From Parachlamydiales bacterium (GTDB taxonomy: Bacteria; Chlamydiota; Chlamydiia; Chlamydiales; Rhabdochlamydiaceae), in assembly GCA_947474635.1 (NCBI GenBank), contig CANJJB010000001.1, forward strand, positions 1-64,000: a stretch of 64,000 nt of DNA, in the 5' to 3' direction. Every line of letters starts with the position of its first letter. The first letter of the stretch is position 1. Shown here one piece after another: positions 18,687 through 28,187 of the stretch. The translations under genes were made by a program, and so were the position numbers. Under the pieces are notes generated by a model. The model was not told the origin of the DNA. It worked only from the letters and a program-made list of their open reading frames with translations, and did no database searches.

Positions 18687-19278
18687 AAAACAGCCCTTTT
18701 TCGACCATTTCAATGATGATGTGAATCGCTGTCATGTGCGCTTCTTGAACGCGATCAGAATAACGGAACCCCTCGATGATCCACTCAAGATCTGCAACTC
18801 CTTTTAACTTACCGCCCGTTTTGCCAAGAAAGGCAATCGTACCAAGGCCCATCTCTTTTGCAATAGACATTGCTTCAATAATATTGACCGAGTTACCACT
18901 TGTTGTAAGACCAATAAAAATATCTCCTGGCTTGCCCAAAGCTTCCACCGATCTTGAAAAGACGCTCTCATAACCTACATCATTACCCACGCACGTCAAG
19001 TGACCAGGATCTGATAAGGCAATCGCAGGCAGCGCTTTTCTCTTATCTCTAAAAAAACCTGTGAGCTCTTCTGCAAAGTGCATCGCATCGCACAAGCTTC
19101 CGCCGTTGCCTGCAATAAGAAGTTTACCCCCTTTTTGAAAACACTCGATGATTTTTTTAGCTGCATCCAAAATGAACTGAATGCTCTCTTGCCGCTTTAG
19201 GTATTCGATAGCTCTTACGCCATCTTCGACTGCTTCTAAAATCGATGCTTCTATAGACGTCTTGATTGCCATACACAA
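18676..19278 (-). CDS. gmhA: Phosphoheptose isomerase
   Basis: KLLIAGNGGSLCDAMHFAEELTGFF; GLTTSGNSVNIIEA. Confidence 0.93.
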   Translation of the reverse strand: MCMAIKTSIEASILEAVEDGVRAIEYLKRQESIQFILDAAKKIIECFQKGGKLLIAGNGGSLCDAMHFAEELTGFFRDKRKALPAIALSDPGHLTCVGNDVGYESVFSRSVEALGKPGDIFIGLTTSGNSVNIIEAMSIAKEMGLGTIAFLGKTGGKLKGVADLEWIIEGFRYSDRVQEAHMTAIHIIIEMVEKGLFYDT

Positions 19279-19365
19279 AAATCCAATTTTTTACTTGTCA
19301 ATGCACTATAATAACTCAATGGAAATTAAGAATCTAGTGATTATAAACTTATAAAACCCTATGTT

Positions 19366-20346
19366 ATGCTGGGAAAATTAGAAGAGGAATCGATGTTGCT
19401 AGGAGTTGTGTATGCTTTAGGAGCCTGCTTTATCTGGGGACTCATTTTCGTTGTGCCTCAATTTATGAGTGGATTTAGCTCGATTGAGATTGCTCTTGGC
19501 AGGTATTTCTTCTACGGAATGCTCTCTCTTCTCCTCTTTTGTAAATCAAAATTTAGAAAATCTTACCATCCACCCTTTTCTATTTGGGTAAAAGCCTTAT
19601 ATTTTTCTTTAATTTCAGCCATTATTTATTACACTGCAGTTGTCCTCTCAGTACGCTACTCAACTCCTGCTATCTGCGCTATTGTCCTGGGTATTAGTCC
19701 TATAACCATTGCATTTTATGGCAACTGGAAACAAAAAGAGACCACGTTTAGAAGTTTGATTATCCCCTCGCTCCTGATCTTAGTGGGACTTGTTGTGATT
19801 AACGTTCCCCACCTCATTAACAATGCCGCCCCCTCTTCTTATTTTTTAGGGTTAACAGCAGGCTTTGTAGCTCTACTTGCATGGAGTTGGTATGTCGTTG
19901 CTAATTCCCGGTTTTTAAAACACCATCCAGAGGTCCGCTCTAGCGAATGGGCAACGCTCATGGGCGTTGCCACCCTATTTTGGGTTGTGGTTTTTGCAGC
20001 ATTTTTAGCTCTCTTTTTTAAAGATCAACTCCACATAGAAAAATATTTTACTCCTAGCCCTGAGCTCACAAACTTTCTGATGGGAAACGCTATTTTAGGA
20101 CTACTATGTGCTTGGGTGGGTGGCTTTTTATGGAATAAAGCAAGTCTACATCTACCCGTGTCTCTCGCAGGACAGCTCACCATCTTTGAGACTATATTTG
20201 CCGTGATATTTTTTTATGCAATTGCAAAGCACATGCCCCCTCTGCTAGAAAGCATCGGGGTTGGCATTCTGCTCATTGCTATTCTCTATGGCATACGGCA
20301 ATTTGCAAGAAGAAAGTCCTATAACAGCCAGCTCACGCCGCATTAA
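19366..20346 (+). CDS. EamA/DMT-family transporter
   Basis: Ten hydrophobic segments; LGACFIWGLIFVVPQFM...; N- and C-terminal EamA-like halves. Confidence 0.85.
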   Translation: MLGKLEEESMLLGVVYALGACFIWGLIFVVPQFMSGFSSIEIALGRYFFYGMLSLLLFCKSKFRKSYHPPFSIWVKALYFSLISAIIYYTAVVLSVRYSTPAICAIVLGISPITIAFYGNWKQKETTFRSLIIPSLLILVGLVVINVPHLINNAAPSSYFLGLTAGFVALLAWSWYVVANSRFLKHHPEVRSSEWATLMGVATLFWVVVFAAFLALFFKDQLHIEKYFTPSPELTNFLMGNAILGLLCAWVGGFLWNKASLHLPVSLAGQLTIFETIFAVIFFYAIAKHMPPLLESIGVGILLIAILYGIRQFARRKSYNSQLTPH

Positions 20347-20678
20347 AACAGCTTACCACTAACAACTGCTTCTGCTTTTTCTGGAACGATCAAAACAGTT
20401 TGGTTGTTCTCATCAGGAACACCCAATGTCAACACTTCAGAAATAAAAGGGCCGATCTGGCGTGGTGGGAAGTTGACAACGCCGAGAACTTTTTTACCAA
20501 GGAGTTCTTCTTTTTTGTAGTGATGTGTGATTTGAACACTCGAGCGTTTTTTCCCAATTGCTGGTCCAAAATCAATCACTAATTTGTAGGCGGGTTTACG
20601 CGCTTCAGGAAAGTCTTCCACCTCTTCGATCACACCTACGCGAATATCTAATTTCTGAAAATCATCTATTGTTGCCAT
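20343..20678 (-). CDS. csaA: CsaA-like tRNA-binding domain protein
   Basis: FQKLDIRVGVIEEVEDFPEARKPAYKLVIDFG...VVNFPPRQIGPFISEVLTLG. Confidence 0.92.
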   Translation of the reverse strand: MATIDDFQKLDIRVGVIEEVEDFPEARKPAYKLVIDFGPAIGKKRSSVQITHHYKKEELLGKKVLGVVNFPPRQIGPFISEVLTLGVPDENNQTVLIVPEKAEAVVSGKLF

Positions 20679-20790
20679 ACAGCACCTTCCTTGTGTTTTT
20701 GAGAAATTATCCTACTTACTGTGAGAGTTTCATGACAAGTCATTTGTTCGAGTTGACGAATTGCAAAGAGATCTCGATAATCAAACAACT

Positions 20791-21813
20791 ATGACAAAAA
20801 AATATCGCATTGCAATTGTTGGCGCAACCGGCGCAGTTGGGAAAGAGATGCTCCGAATTCTCGAGTCAAGGCATTTTCCCATAGAGGAAATCAGGTGTTT
20901 TGCATCCCCTAAATCTTTAGGACAATCTCTTCTTTTTAAAGGAGAAAAAATTCCCCTGCGGGTACTAGATGACTCTGCTTTCAAAAACATCGATATTGCT
21001 CTATTTAGCGCAGGGAAAAAGATTTCCTTAGAATTTGCACCTAAAGCTGTCCAAGAAGGCGCAATTGTGGTGGATAATAGCTCAGGATTTCGGATGGATA
21101 GAGATGTCCCTCTTGTCATCCCCGAAGTAAACCCTGAGGCTCTTTTAAAACATAAAGGAATCATCGCCTCTCCTAACTGTACAGCAACGATCATGCTAAT
21201 GGCTCTGAATCCCCTGCACCGTTTATTTCATATAAAGCGGATTGTCTTATCGACGTATCAAGCAGCAAGTGGCGCAGGATCAGTCGCCATGCATGAGCTC
21301 CAAGAAGAAACTAGAGCCTTTTTTACAAAAGAACCTTTTCGGCGCACAGTGATGCCCCATCCTTACGCTTTTAACCTCTTTTTACATAACGCGCCCATGA
21401 CAGACAACAACTACAATGATGAAGAGATGAAAGTAATAGAAGAGGCGCGTAAAATCTTAGAAGAGCCCTCTCTTCCAATGGCAGTCACCTGCGTGCGCGT
21501 TCCTATTTTACGCGCTCACTCCGAATCTATCAATGTTGAATTTGAAAAGCCCGTTTCGGCAGATGAGGCGCGTCTGATTTTAGCAAATAGCCCCGGTGTC
21601 ACGCTCCTAGAAGATTGGGCAGGTAACCGCTTTCCTATGCCTTCTGATGCTTCTTTTCAAGACAACATCTTTGTGGGTAGAATCAGAAACGATCTTTCTC
21701 AAAAAAATACTATCGATCTGTGGGTTGTAGGCGACCAGCTTTTAAAGGGGGCTGCGCTTAATGCTGTGCAAATCGCAGAGAAATTAATTTCTTTTGATGT
21801 AGCACCACATTAA
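20791..21813 (+). CDS. asd: Aspartate-semialdehyde dehydrogenase
   Basis: YRIAIVGATGAVGKEMLRIL; IIASPNCTATIMLMAL; STYQAASGAG; start trimmed to MTKKYR. Confidence 0.95.
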   Translation: MTKKYRIAIVGATGAVGKEMLRILESRHFPIEEIRCFASPKSLGQSLLFKGEKIPLRVLDDSAFKNIDIALFSAGKKISLEFAPKAVQEGAIVVDNSSGFRMDRDVPLVIPEVNPEALLKHKGIIASPNCTATIMLMALNPLHRLFHIKRIVLSTYQAASGAGSVAMHELQEETRAFFTKEPFRRTVMPHPYAFNLFLHNAPMTDNNYNDEEMKVIEEARKILEEPSLPMAVTCVRVPILRAHSESINVEFEKPVSADEARLILANSPGVTLLEDWAGNRFPMPSDASFQDNIFVGRIRNDLSQKNTIDLWVVGDQLLKGAALNAVQIAEKLISFDVAPH

Positions 21814-21919
21814 AATATATATTTTATACCCATTTTCACCGTAGCTAACGTGCATGGAATGACCTTGTTTTTTAACGCCTATTCGTGGTAAAATCTATGT
21901 AATTTTTTAACACAATAAC

Positions 21920-22963
21920 ATGGAAATTATTATGTCTATTCCTCGTATACCAAGTTCAGGTTTTCTTCTACAAGAAATGCAAGAATTTACTACGCCAACT
22001 AATTTAGTAGCGGCCTTAGAAATATGTGGAACCTGTTCCAGGGAAGGAATCGATACAGATCCCCTATCCTTATGCGAAAGGTGCGAAAAAATTGCCTATT
22101 GCAACCGTGACTGTCAAAAAGCTCATTGGAAAATTCATAAGCTGATATGCAAACCAAACGGAGAAACTCCTCCAGCTGGAATACAAGGTAGCTTAAATTT
22201 TTCTTTTCAGGGTCAAGATGTTGATCGCCTAATTGAAGATGTGGAGTCTACACTCTCTACTCAAGCACCCCAAGATTATTTTGCTTTCGCTGTTGTGTTT
22301 CAGCAAGAAGTTTCGGGAATTATACGAGAAACAGCTCCTAAAATAGTAATGGAAGGAAATGTTTTATCCTCTGAAATTACTTCATCGGTCGGCTTTCCTG
22401 CCAATTTAGAGGTTATGGCTTCACGCATCGACCCAGAAATCCTTCCTTTTTTAAATTCTGAATTAACAGAATCCATTGTGGTTACTAGGACAGAAGAAAA
22501 AGTCAGCAAAGTAAGCCAGGTAGCGTTATGCATTTGCCACACTAACAAGCAACCATCTACTTTAAAAGAAATCTGCGAAATAGCAAAAGAGCAGCTGATA
22601 GACATGAAAAATTCACTGCAAGGCTCTTTTACTGTTAGCGCCCACGCTTGGATTAGCAATCATCTACCACAGCTTCAGCTTCCTGCCATTGCATCAGAAG
22701 CGAGTAGCAAAGCTCAAGACTTAATAAGTAGCATTATGCGCGACAATGTTAGCAAGTTAGCCTATCCGCTCACCCCAAATGAATGTTTATCCTTGGAACA
22801 AACATTTGAGCATGGGGAGAGCGCAACAACTGAGACACGTCTATCTGTTGTTTTAGAGGACGGAATTATTACTACACAACAATCACGAAATATACTTCTT
22901 AGTGCATTTACGGATTTAAGGAAAGAAAGAGAGTCTCTCGGATCGCTATCCCCAGATGCATGA
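21920..22963 (+). CDS. MYND zinc-finger protein (eukaryotic-like, putative effector)
   Basis: CGTCSREGIDTDPLSLCERCEKIAYCNRDCQKAHWKIHKLIC: full MYND Cys/His pattern. Confidence 0.88.
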   Translation: MEIIMSIPRIPSSGFLLQEMQEFTTPTNLVAALEICGTCSREGIDTDPLSLCERCEKIAYCNRDCQKAHWKIHKLICKPNGETPPAGIQGSLNFSFQGQDVDRLIEDVESTLSTQAPQDYFAFAVVFQQEVSGIIRETAPKIVMEGNVLSSEITSSVGFPANLEVMASRIDPEILPFLNSELTESIVVTRTEEKVSKVSQVALCICHTNKQPSTLKEICEIAKEQLIDMKNSLQGSFTVSAHAWISNHLPQLQLPAIASEASSKAQDLISSIMRDNVSKLAYPLTPNECLSLEQTFEHGESATTETRLSVVLEDGIITTQQSRNILLSAFTDLRKERESLGSLSPDA

Positions 22964-22973
22964 TCTTTCGTGA

Positions 22974-23014
22974 CAAATCGCAGAGAAATTAATTTCTTGT
23001 GAATCAGCATTAAA
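22974..23014 (+). repeat. Partial copy of the asd 3' end downstream of the MYND gene
   Basis: CAAATCGCAGAGAAATTAATTTCTT identical to 21769-21793 inside asd; similarity continues weakly to TTAAA. Confidence 0.9.
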
Positions 23015-23088
23015 CAAACACTTCACTTTTTCCACTTGCCAATATTTAAGTGTTTTGTTAAGTATTGAGATTCACAAGTGAGGTTTTC

Positions 23089-24255
23089 ATGAATCCTTTT
23101 AAATTTGGAGACCCTGTTGAAGGGGAATATTATCTTCCACGCCCCAACTTGGACAAATTAGTTTATCAATTCCTAGCCAACCGCATTCACGTTGTCTTAA
23201 TAGGCCCGCGGCGCCTTGGAAAAACATCTTTTGTTTTCAACTTACTAAAAAAGCTAGAAAAAGAAGGCTATGCCTGCCCCTTCGTCGATATTTTTAACAT
23301 CACGTCTCACCGCGATTTTCTTCAACAAATGCTACGCGCCTTGAAAGCAAAAAAAAATTGGGCAGATGCTGCTAAAACATGGCTTGCTAATTGGCGCCCT
23401 AAAATTTCTGCGGATGTTGATCCTGTTTCAGGCCAGACTTCATTTGGACTTTCCATTGACAGAGGCTCTGACAAAGATGTGAAAGACATGATTCAGGATG
23501 TGCTTGCAGGATTAAAAAATCTGGGAGAAAAAGTTATTTTGGTTATCGATGAGTTTCAAAAAATCACCGAGTTAGATGACCATGGATGGCTTGAAGCAAC
23601 TTTGCGAACTCATATGCAACAATTGAGAAATACCTCTTTTTTATTTACAGGATCAAGAAAAAGCATCATATCGGATATGCTAAACAACTCTTCGCGTCCT
23701 CTTTATAGATCATGTCAATCTATTGATTTCCCCTCATTTGGAGAGGAGTTAGTAGACTGGGTTATTAAAAGATTTGCTGAAGTAGAGATTGATATTGATC
23801 GCGCAGCAGTCTGCTACTTAAAGCAAATAGTACAAGACACTTCTAACTACGTCCAAATGGTCTCTTTTCATCTGGTTGCAGCGGGCTATAAAAAAATTGG
23901 AATCCAAGAAGTCCAAGAGGTTTTAAAAAATGTGATAAAGCAGAATGCTTATGCTTACCAAACACTTTTAAATTCGCTACCAGCCCTTCAGCAAAGAGTT
24001 CTCCGACTAGCGGCAAAAGAAAACAAACAAATCTTTGCTAAAGACCTTCTCAATAAATATGAAATCCGCAGCGCTCCTGCGCTATCTTCTTCTATCAAGG
24101 CTCTAAAAAATAAAGGGATTCTTGATGAAGAAGGAAAAGGAAGAGGCACCGTTATTTTTGATGACCCCCTTTTTGCAATTTGGTTAAAAGAATCGTGTGA
24201 TACTTGGTACGATGGCGACACTCTCAACGAAGAACAAGAGCTTGTCATTAAATAA
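23089..24255 (+). CDS. Archaeal-type AAA ATPase (PF01637-like)
   Basis: FKFGDPVEGEYYLPRPNLDKLVYQFLANRIHVVLIGPRRLGKTSFVFNLL; VILVIDEFQKI; FLFTGSRKSII. Confidence 0.88.
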   Translation: MNPFKFGDPVEGEYYLPRPNLDKLVYQFLANRIHVVLIGPRRLGKTSFVFNLLKKLEKEGYACPFVDIFNITSHRDFLQQMLRALKAKKNWADAAKTWLANWRPKISADVDPVSGQTSFGLSIDRGSDKDVKDMIQDVLAGLKNLGEKVILVIDEFQKITELDDHGWLEATLRTHMQQLRNTSFLFTGSRKSIISDMLNNSSRPLYRSCQSIDFPSFGEELVDWVIKRFAEVEIDIDRAAVCYLKQIVQDTSNYVQMVSFHLVAAGYKKIGIQEVQEVLKNVIKQNAYAYQTLLNSLPALQQRVLRLAAKENKQIFAKDLLNKYEIRSAPALSSSIKALKNKGILDEEGKGRGTVIFDDPLFAIWLKESCDTWYDGDTLNEEQELVIK

Positions 24256-24266
24256 ACTTAAGATCG

Positions 24267-24315
24267 ATCGACTCAATTTGTGCATTTGGGTCAATTGAGT
24301 CGATTATTGACCCAA
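24267..24315. terminator. Interleaved inverted repeats between convergent genes
   Basis: ATCGACTCAATT (24267)/AATTGAGTCGAT (24293) interleaved with TTGGGTCAAT (24286)/ATTGACCCAA (24306). Confidence 0.6.
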
Positions 24316-24338
24316 TCGACCCAAAATGGTGTTGTGCA

Positions 24339-24992
24339 TCAAAAGCAATTCTTAGGAAGTTCAAACACGCACTGTTCATGCGTGATGGGATGCTCAAGTT
24401 CCATTCTGACATGGCGGAGTGCAATCCCTTCGTGAAAGCTATGCTTGCTACCGTACTTTTTATCACCGAGCACGGGATGTTGAATCGCTGCAAACTGCGC
24501 TCTGATCTGATGATACCTACCGGTTGCAAGATCAATCGACACACGGGTTGTGTTATTTTTTTCTTCTAAGACATGGTAGTGGAGAATGGCTTCTTTGCCT
24601 TGGGAATCTACAAAGGCTTTGTAGTCACCATGCACGAGAAAATGCGTGAGTGTTGCTTCCTTTTTGGGAAGTATGCCTTCAACAAGTGCGTGGTATGTTT
24701 TGGATATTTTCCTCTCGCGCATAAGCGCTTGAAGGCGTGAGAGCGCTTTACTTGTTCTAGCAAAGAGAACTAGTCCTCCTACAGATTTATCCAAGCGATG
24801 GATAGGCTCTAGAAAAACCTTGCCGGGCTTATGGTATTTTTTTTTCACCCATGCTTTTGCAACATCTTCCAAATCTGGCTGCGTAGCAATGCCAGGAGGC
24901 TTATCTACCACAAGAAGGTGGTTATCACAATAAACGATGTTTGCGTTGTCGAAGGGCTTCATATAAAAGTAATGTGGTTGCGGTTGCGACAT
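24339..24992 (-). CDS. RluA-family pseudouridine synthase
   Basis: IVYCDNHLLVVDKPPGIATQ; EPIHRLDKSVGGLVLFARTSKAL; GRYHQIRAQFA. Confidence 0.93.
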   Translation of the reverse strand: MSQPQPHYFYMKPFDNANIVYCDNHLLVVDKPPGIATQPDLEDVAKAWVKKKYHKPGKVFLEPIHRLDKSVGGLVLFARTSKALSRLQALMRERKISKTYHALVEGILPKKEATLTHFLVHGDYKAFVDSQGKEAILHYHVLEEKNNTTRVSIDLATGRYHQIRAQFAAIQHPVLGDKKYGSKHSFHEGIALRHVRMELEHPITHEQCVFELPKNCF

Positions 24993-25722
24993 TTAAAGAA
25001 TCAGCCACTCCCTTCATGGGAATTTTTACCTGTATGTCGGCAGCTTTCATCCATAGATCTGTCAAACCTAGTTGTTCTGTTCCTACGACAATAGCAAGAG
25101 GGCCTGATAAATCAGCCTCTGTATATTCAAGTAAAGCAGAGGGAGTCGCTGCTACAACTTGCACGTTGTGATTTTTGAGCCACGTATAAGCATCGGGGCC
25201 TTTAGCTTCAATGACAGGAATGGTAAAAAGAGTTCCGACACTTGCTCTAACGACATTCGGGTTGTAAATATCCGTGCATCTATCACAGACAATTACACCC
25301 TCTGCGCCGACTGCATCTGCAGAGCGAAGAATGGTGCCGAGGTTGCCAGGCTTTTCGATTGATTCTGCGACAACAAAAAGGGAGGTCTTGTTAACTTTAA
25401 GATCTTTGAGGCCCAGTTGCATCTGATGAGCAATGGCAACAAGACCATCGGGTCTATCGCGGTAGGATATTTTCTCAAAGAGGTGCTTAGGAAGTTCAAA
25501 AAGATCACAATCTATCTGGTTAATGAGAGCATCTTCATTTTCTCCTAAAAAAAACTCAGGACAAATGTAGAGTGAATGAAAGTGCACATTGCCATCTGCT
25601 GCGCGTTTTATCTCACGGTAGCCTTCGATGAGAAAAAGGGTTGTCTCATCGCGCTCTTTCCGATCTTTTAAGCGGACGAGTTGTTTGATTCTTGGGTTCT
25701 GCGCGCTTGTTAATTTATCCAT
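24925..25722 (-). CDS. TrmH/SpoU-family RNA 2'-O-methyltransferase
   Basis: FVVAESIEKPGNLGTILRSADAVGAEGVIVC...IVVGTEQLGLTDLWMKAADIQVKIPMKGVADSLNVATATTLLLYEA. Confidence 0.94.
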   Translation of the reverse strand: MDKLTSAQNPRIKQLVRLKDRKERDETTLFLIEGYREIKRAADGNVHFHSLYICPEFFLGENEDALINQIDCDLFELPKHLFEKISYRDRPDGLVAIAHQMQLGLKDLKVNKTSLFVVAESIEKPGNLGTILRSADAVGAEGVIVCDRCTDIYNPNVVRASVGTLFTIPVIEAKGPDAYTWLKNHNVQVVAATPSALLEYTEADLSGPLAIVVGTEQLGLTDLWMKAADIQVKIPMKGVADSLNVATATTLLLYEALRQRKHRLL

Positions 25723-26533
25723 GCCATCTCGCGTAAGTGCCTGAGGGAAGATCTAGCTTACCTGGTATGATCATCTCACCTGATTCTATTGTGCCTTTGA
25801 GATCTTCTGTGACTTGTCTTAGAAGATGGTGCATCACAAGAGGTGTGTAGCCAGGGGTATGAGAGGAGAGTATGAAAAAAAGCGGTTTAGGAAAGAGAAG
25901 TTTTCTGCAGAGCTCTAAGATATTAAAAAGATCGCGCTCTATTTTAAAAATCTCTCCGTTGTTGCCTCTACCGAATGTCGGAGGATCGAGCAATATGCCA
26001 TCATAGCGCACCCCTCTTTTCACTTCTCTTTGTAAAAACTTCACGACATCATCAACAATCCAGCGGATCTCTGCGTTTTTTAAGTCGTTGAGTTCAGCAT
26101 TTTCTCTTGCCCAAGCAACGACTGTTTTAGAAGCATCGAGATGGCACACTTTAGCACCCGCTTTAGCAAGGGCCATCGTTGCGCCGCCTGTGTAGGCAAA
26201 AAGGTTCAAGATATTTGCGCCTTTATGCACATGTGGAACCATCCACTGCCATAAAGAGGCATGCTCAGGAAAGATGCCGAGGTGCCCAAAATCTGTTGGT
26301 ACAACTTTAAATTTAATCCCCATGCACGTGACACTCCAAGAAGCTGGCAATTTTGTTTTGTGCTTCCACTTGTTCACAGGCTCTCTTGTGAAAATAGCAT
26401 CGGCACTCTCCCACTCTTTTCTTTCTAGTAGGGGTTGCCAGACAGCCTGAGAACAAGGGCGTACAAGGGTATATTTTCCAAACCTTTCAAATTTGTGTTC
26501 ATTCCCACTATCTAAAAGCGCGTATTCAGTCAT
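25715..26533 (-). CDS. Class I SAM-dependent methyltransferase (RlmI/RlmK-like)
   Basis: NILNLFAYTGGATMALAKAGAKVCHLDASKTVVAWARENAELN; YDGILLDPPTFGRG. Confidence 0.92.
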   Translation of the reverse strand: MTEYALLDSGNEHKFERFGKYTLVRPCSQAVWQPLLERKEWESADAIFTREPVNKWKHKTKLPASWSVTCMGIKFKVVPTDFGHLGIFPEHASLWQWMVPHVHKGANILNLFAYTGGATMALAKAGAKVCHLDASKTVVAWARENAELNDLKNAEIRWIVDDVVKFLQREVKRGVRYDGILLDPPTFGRGNNGEIFKIERDLFNILELCRKLLFPKPLFFILSSHTPGYTPLVMHHLLRQVTEDLKGTIESGEMIIPGKLDLPSGTYARWHG

Positions 26534-27003
26534 GTCGTCACGTAGTGTAAAAGTTTTTCTAGCAGTTGATTAGTCGTAGATAGCATAATCGTTTGCCGAT
26601 TTCCTTGCGCAGAAAAAGATCCAGACTCTATTTTGCCATTTCTCATACCAAGCGCATAAAAAATAGTTCCTATAGGTTTTTCTAAAGAGCCGCCAGAAGG
26701 CCCTGCAATGCCCGTCACTGCTACTCCAACATCTGCACCTGTCACTTTAAAAAGTCCTGTTAACATCTCTTGTGCTGTTTGAAGACTTACAGCTCCTTCC
26801 GATAGCAATGTTTGAGAAGAGACATGCAGTATCTTTTCTTTAAGCGCATTAGAATAGACGACAAGCGATCCTAAAAAATACTTAGAAGCTCCCGACATCG
26901 CTGTAATATGCGTTGCCATAAGGCCGCCTGTACACGATTCTCCAAAGGCAAGCGTCTTGTTATTTTCAATAAACCACGTATGAAGAGTCTCTTTAGTAGA
27001 CAT
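26530..27003 (-). CDS. pncC: CinA C-terminal-type nicotinamide-nucleotide amidohydrolase
   Basis: LAFGESCTGGLMATHITAMSGASKYFLGSLVVYSNALKEKIL; GVAVTGIAGPSGG. Confidence 0.93.
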   Translation of the reverse strand: MSTKETLHTWFIENNKTLAFGESCTGGLMATHITAMSGASKYFLGSLVVYSNALKEKILHVSSQTLLSEGAVSLQTAQEMLTGLFKVTGADVGVAVTGIAGPSGGSLEKPIGTIFYALGMRNGKIESGSFSAQGNRQTIMLSTTNQLLEKLLHYVTT

Positions 27004-27688
27004 GAACCTCTATTCCTTTTTCTTGAAGCTGTGGGTGAGTATTTATCCAAGAAAAACACTCTTTGCCAAGCCTGATAGGCACAGAACTTTTCTTCCCTTC
27101 CCAGATAAATGTAGTAGGAGAGCTAAAGTTGCGAAGCCACTTAGTGAGCTTATCAAATAAAAGAGTATTCGGAAACTGCTCTGATTCTGTGACCTTAGAA
27201 AATAAATTTGTTTGTGGGTCTTGGCAGATCTGCGGATAAGAAAATTGCACCCCCCAAGACACGCTATCCTGGCTAAGCACCATCGGATGAAACTTGCCAT
27301 CTAACTTAGAGGGAAGAAATTGATGGAGTTGCATTTGGACCGTAGGCTTAATGGTTTTAATGAGGTACTCACCCGGCCGCACCTCCATCTTATAAAAAGC
27401 ATCAGGGGTTGTTGATAGTGCGCCTGAAAAAAGCCGCCTGATATCTTTGCTATCTACAACCCTGCCCAACTTTAGAGCGTCTACAGACTGCGCATAAGTA
27501 TCTAAGAAAAGATCAAGAGGTATTTCCGCATCTTTTACCACTTCACTAACATTATACAAGGCACACGGCATAAGATGCTTGAATAGCTGCCGCATCTCTT
27601 CCCCACTTAGAAGGACTTGAGTTTTCAGCCACTTAGAAACATTTAAAACGCCTTCTTTAGAAGGATGACTAACTTTTAGAGGGGACAT
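26993..27688 (-). CDS. Conserved hypothetical protein (start trimmed to MSPLKV to limit overlap with lspA)
   Basis: Long ORF between lspA and pncC; no family recognised. Confidence 0.6.
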   Translation of the reverse strand: MSPLKVSHPSKEGVLNVSKWLKTQVLLSGEEMRQLFKHLMPCALYNVSEVVKDAEIPLDLFLDTYAQSVDALKLGRVVDSKDIRRLFSGALSTTPDAFYKMEVRPGEYLIKTIKPTVQMQLHQFLPSKLDGKFHPMVLSQDSVSWGVQFSYPQICQDPQTNLFSKVTESEQFPNTLLFDKLTKWLRNFSSPTTFIWEGKKSSVPIRLGKECFSWINTHPQLQEKGIEVHVY

Positions 27689-28187
27689 ATACCCTAGTTG
27701 CAAAAGAGCGTAGAACCATCCATACAATGCCGCAGAATATGGCACTATCAGCAATGTTAAAAACAGCAAAAGAGTGACCCCAGAAGATGAAATGGAACAT
27801 ATCCACCACATGGCCGTAAACAAAATAATCAACCACGTTTCCGATTGCGCCTGCAACAATGAGGCTCAAAGGAAAATGATACTGTTTAGATTTAGGAGAA
27901 AAAATGATGTATCCAATTAATCCTACAATCACGCCCATACGAACGATTAAAAGCAGGTGTTGCATCGAGCTAAAAAGACCCCATGCAGCTCCATGGTTAA
28001 ATACATGATTGATGCAGAAATCGATGCCAAGAAAATCACGGAAGACAGAGATGCCCCCAAAAGGAAATGTCTCTTGCCCAAAGTAAACGGGTGAAACAGA
28101 AAAACTTACCCATGCTTTAGAGGCGTAATCAAGTATGAAAATAGGAACAATGAGAAGAAGTAAGTGTAAAAAGCGCTTATACTTCAC
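27669..28187 (-). CDS. lspA: Lipoprotein signal peptidase (GTG start overlapping dksA stop)
   Basis: FILDYASKAWV; NHGAAWGLFSS; AGAIGNVVDYFVYGHVVDMF; FAVFNIADSAI. Confidence 0.93.
   Translation of the reverse strand: MKYKRFLHLLLLIVPIFILDYASKAWVSFSVSPVYFGQETFPFGGISVFRDFLGIDFCINHVFNHGAAWGLFSSMQHLLLIVRMGVIVGLIGYIIFSPKSKQYHFPLSLIVAGAIGNVVDYFVYGHVVDMFHFIFWGHSFAVFNIADSAIFCGIVWMVLRSFATRVYVPSKS

Noticed and set aside
24248-24544. 98-aa minus-strand ORF
   Set aside because: Overlaps the 3' end of the RluA-family gene in another frame and spans the interleaved repeats; no domain.
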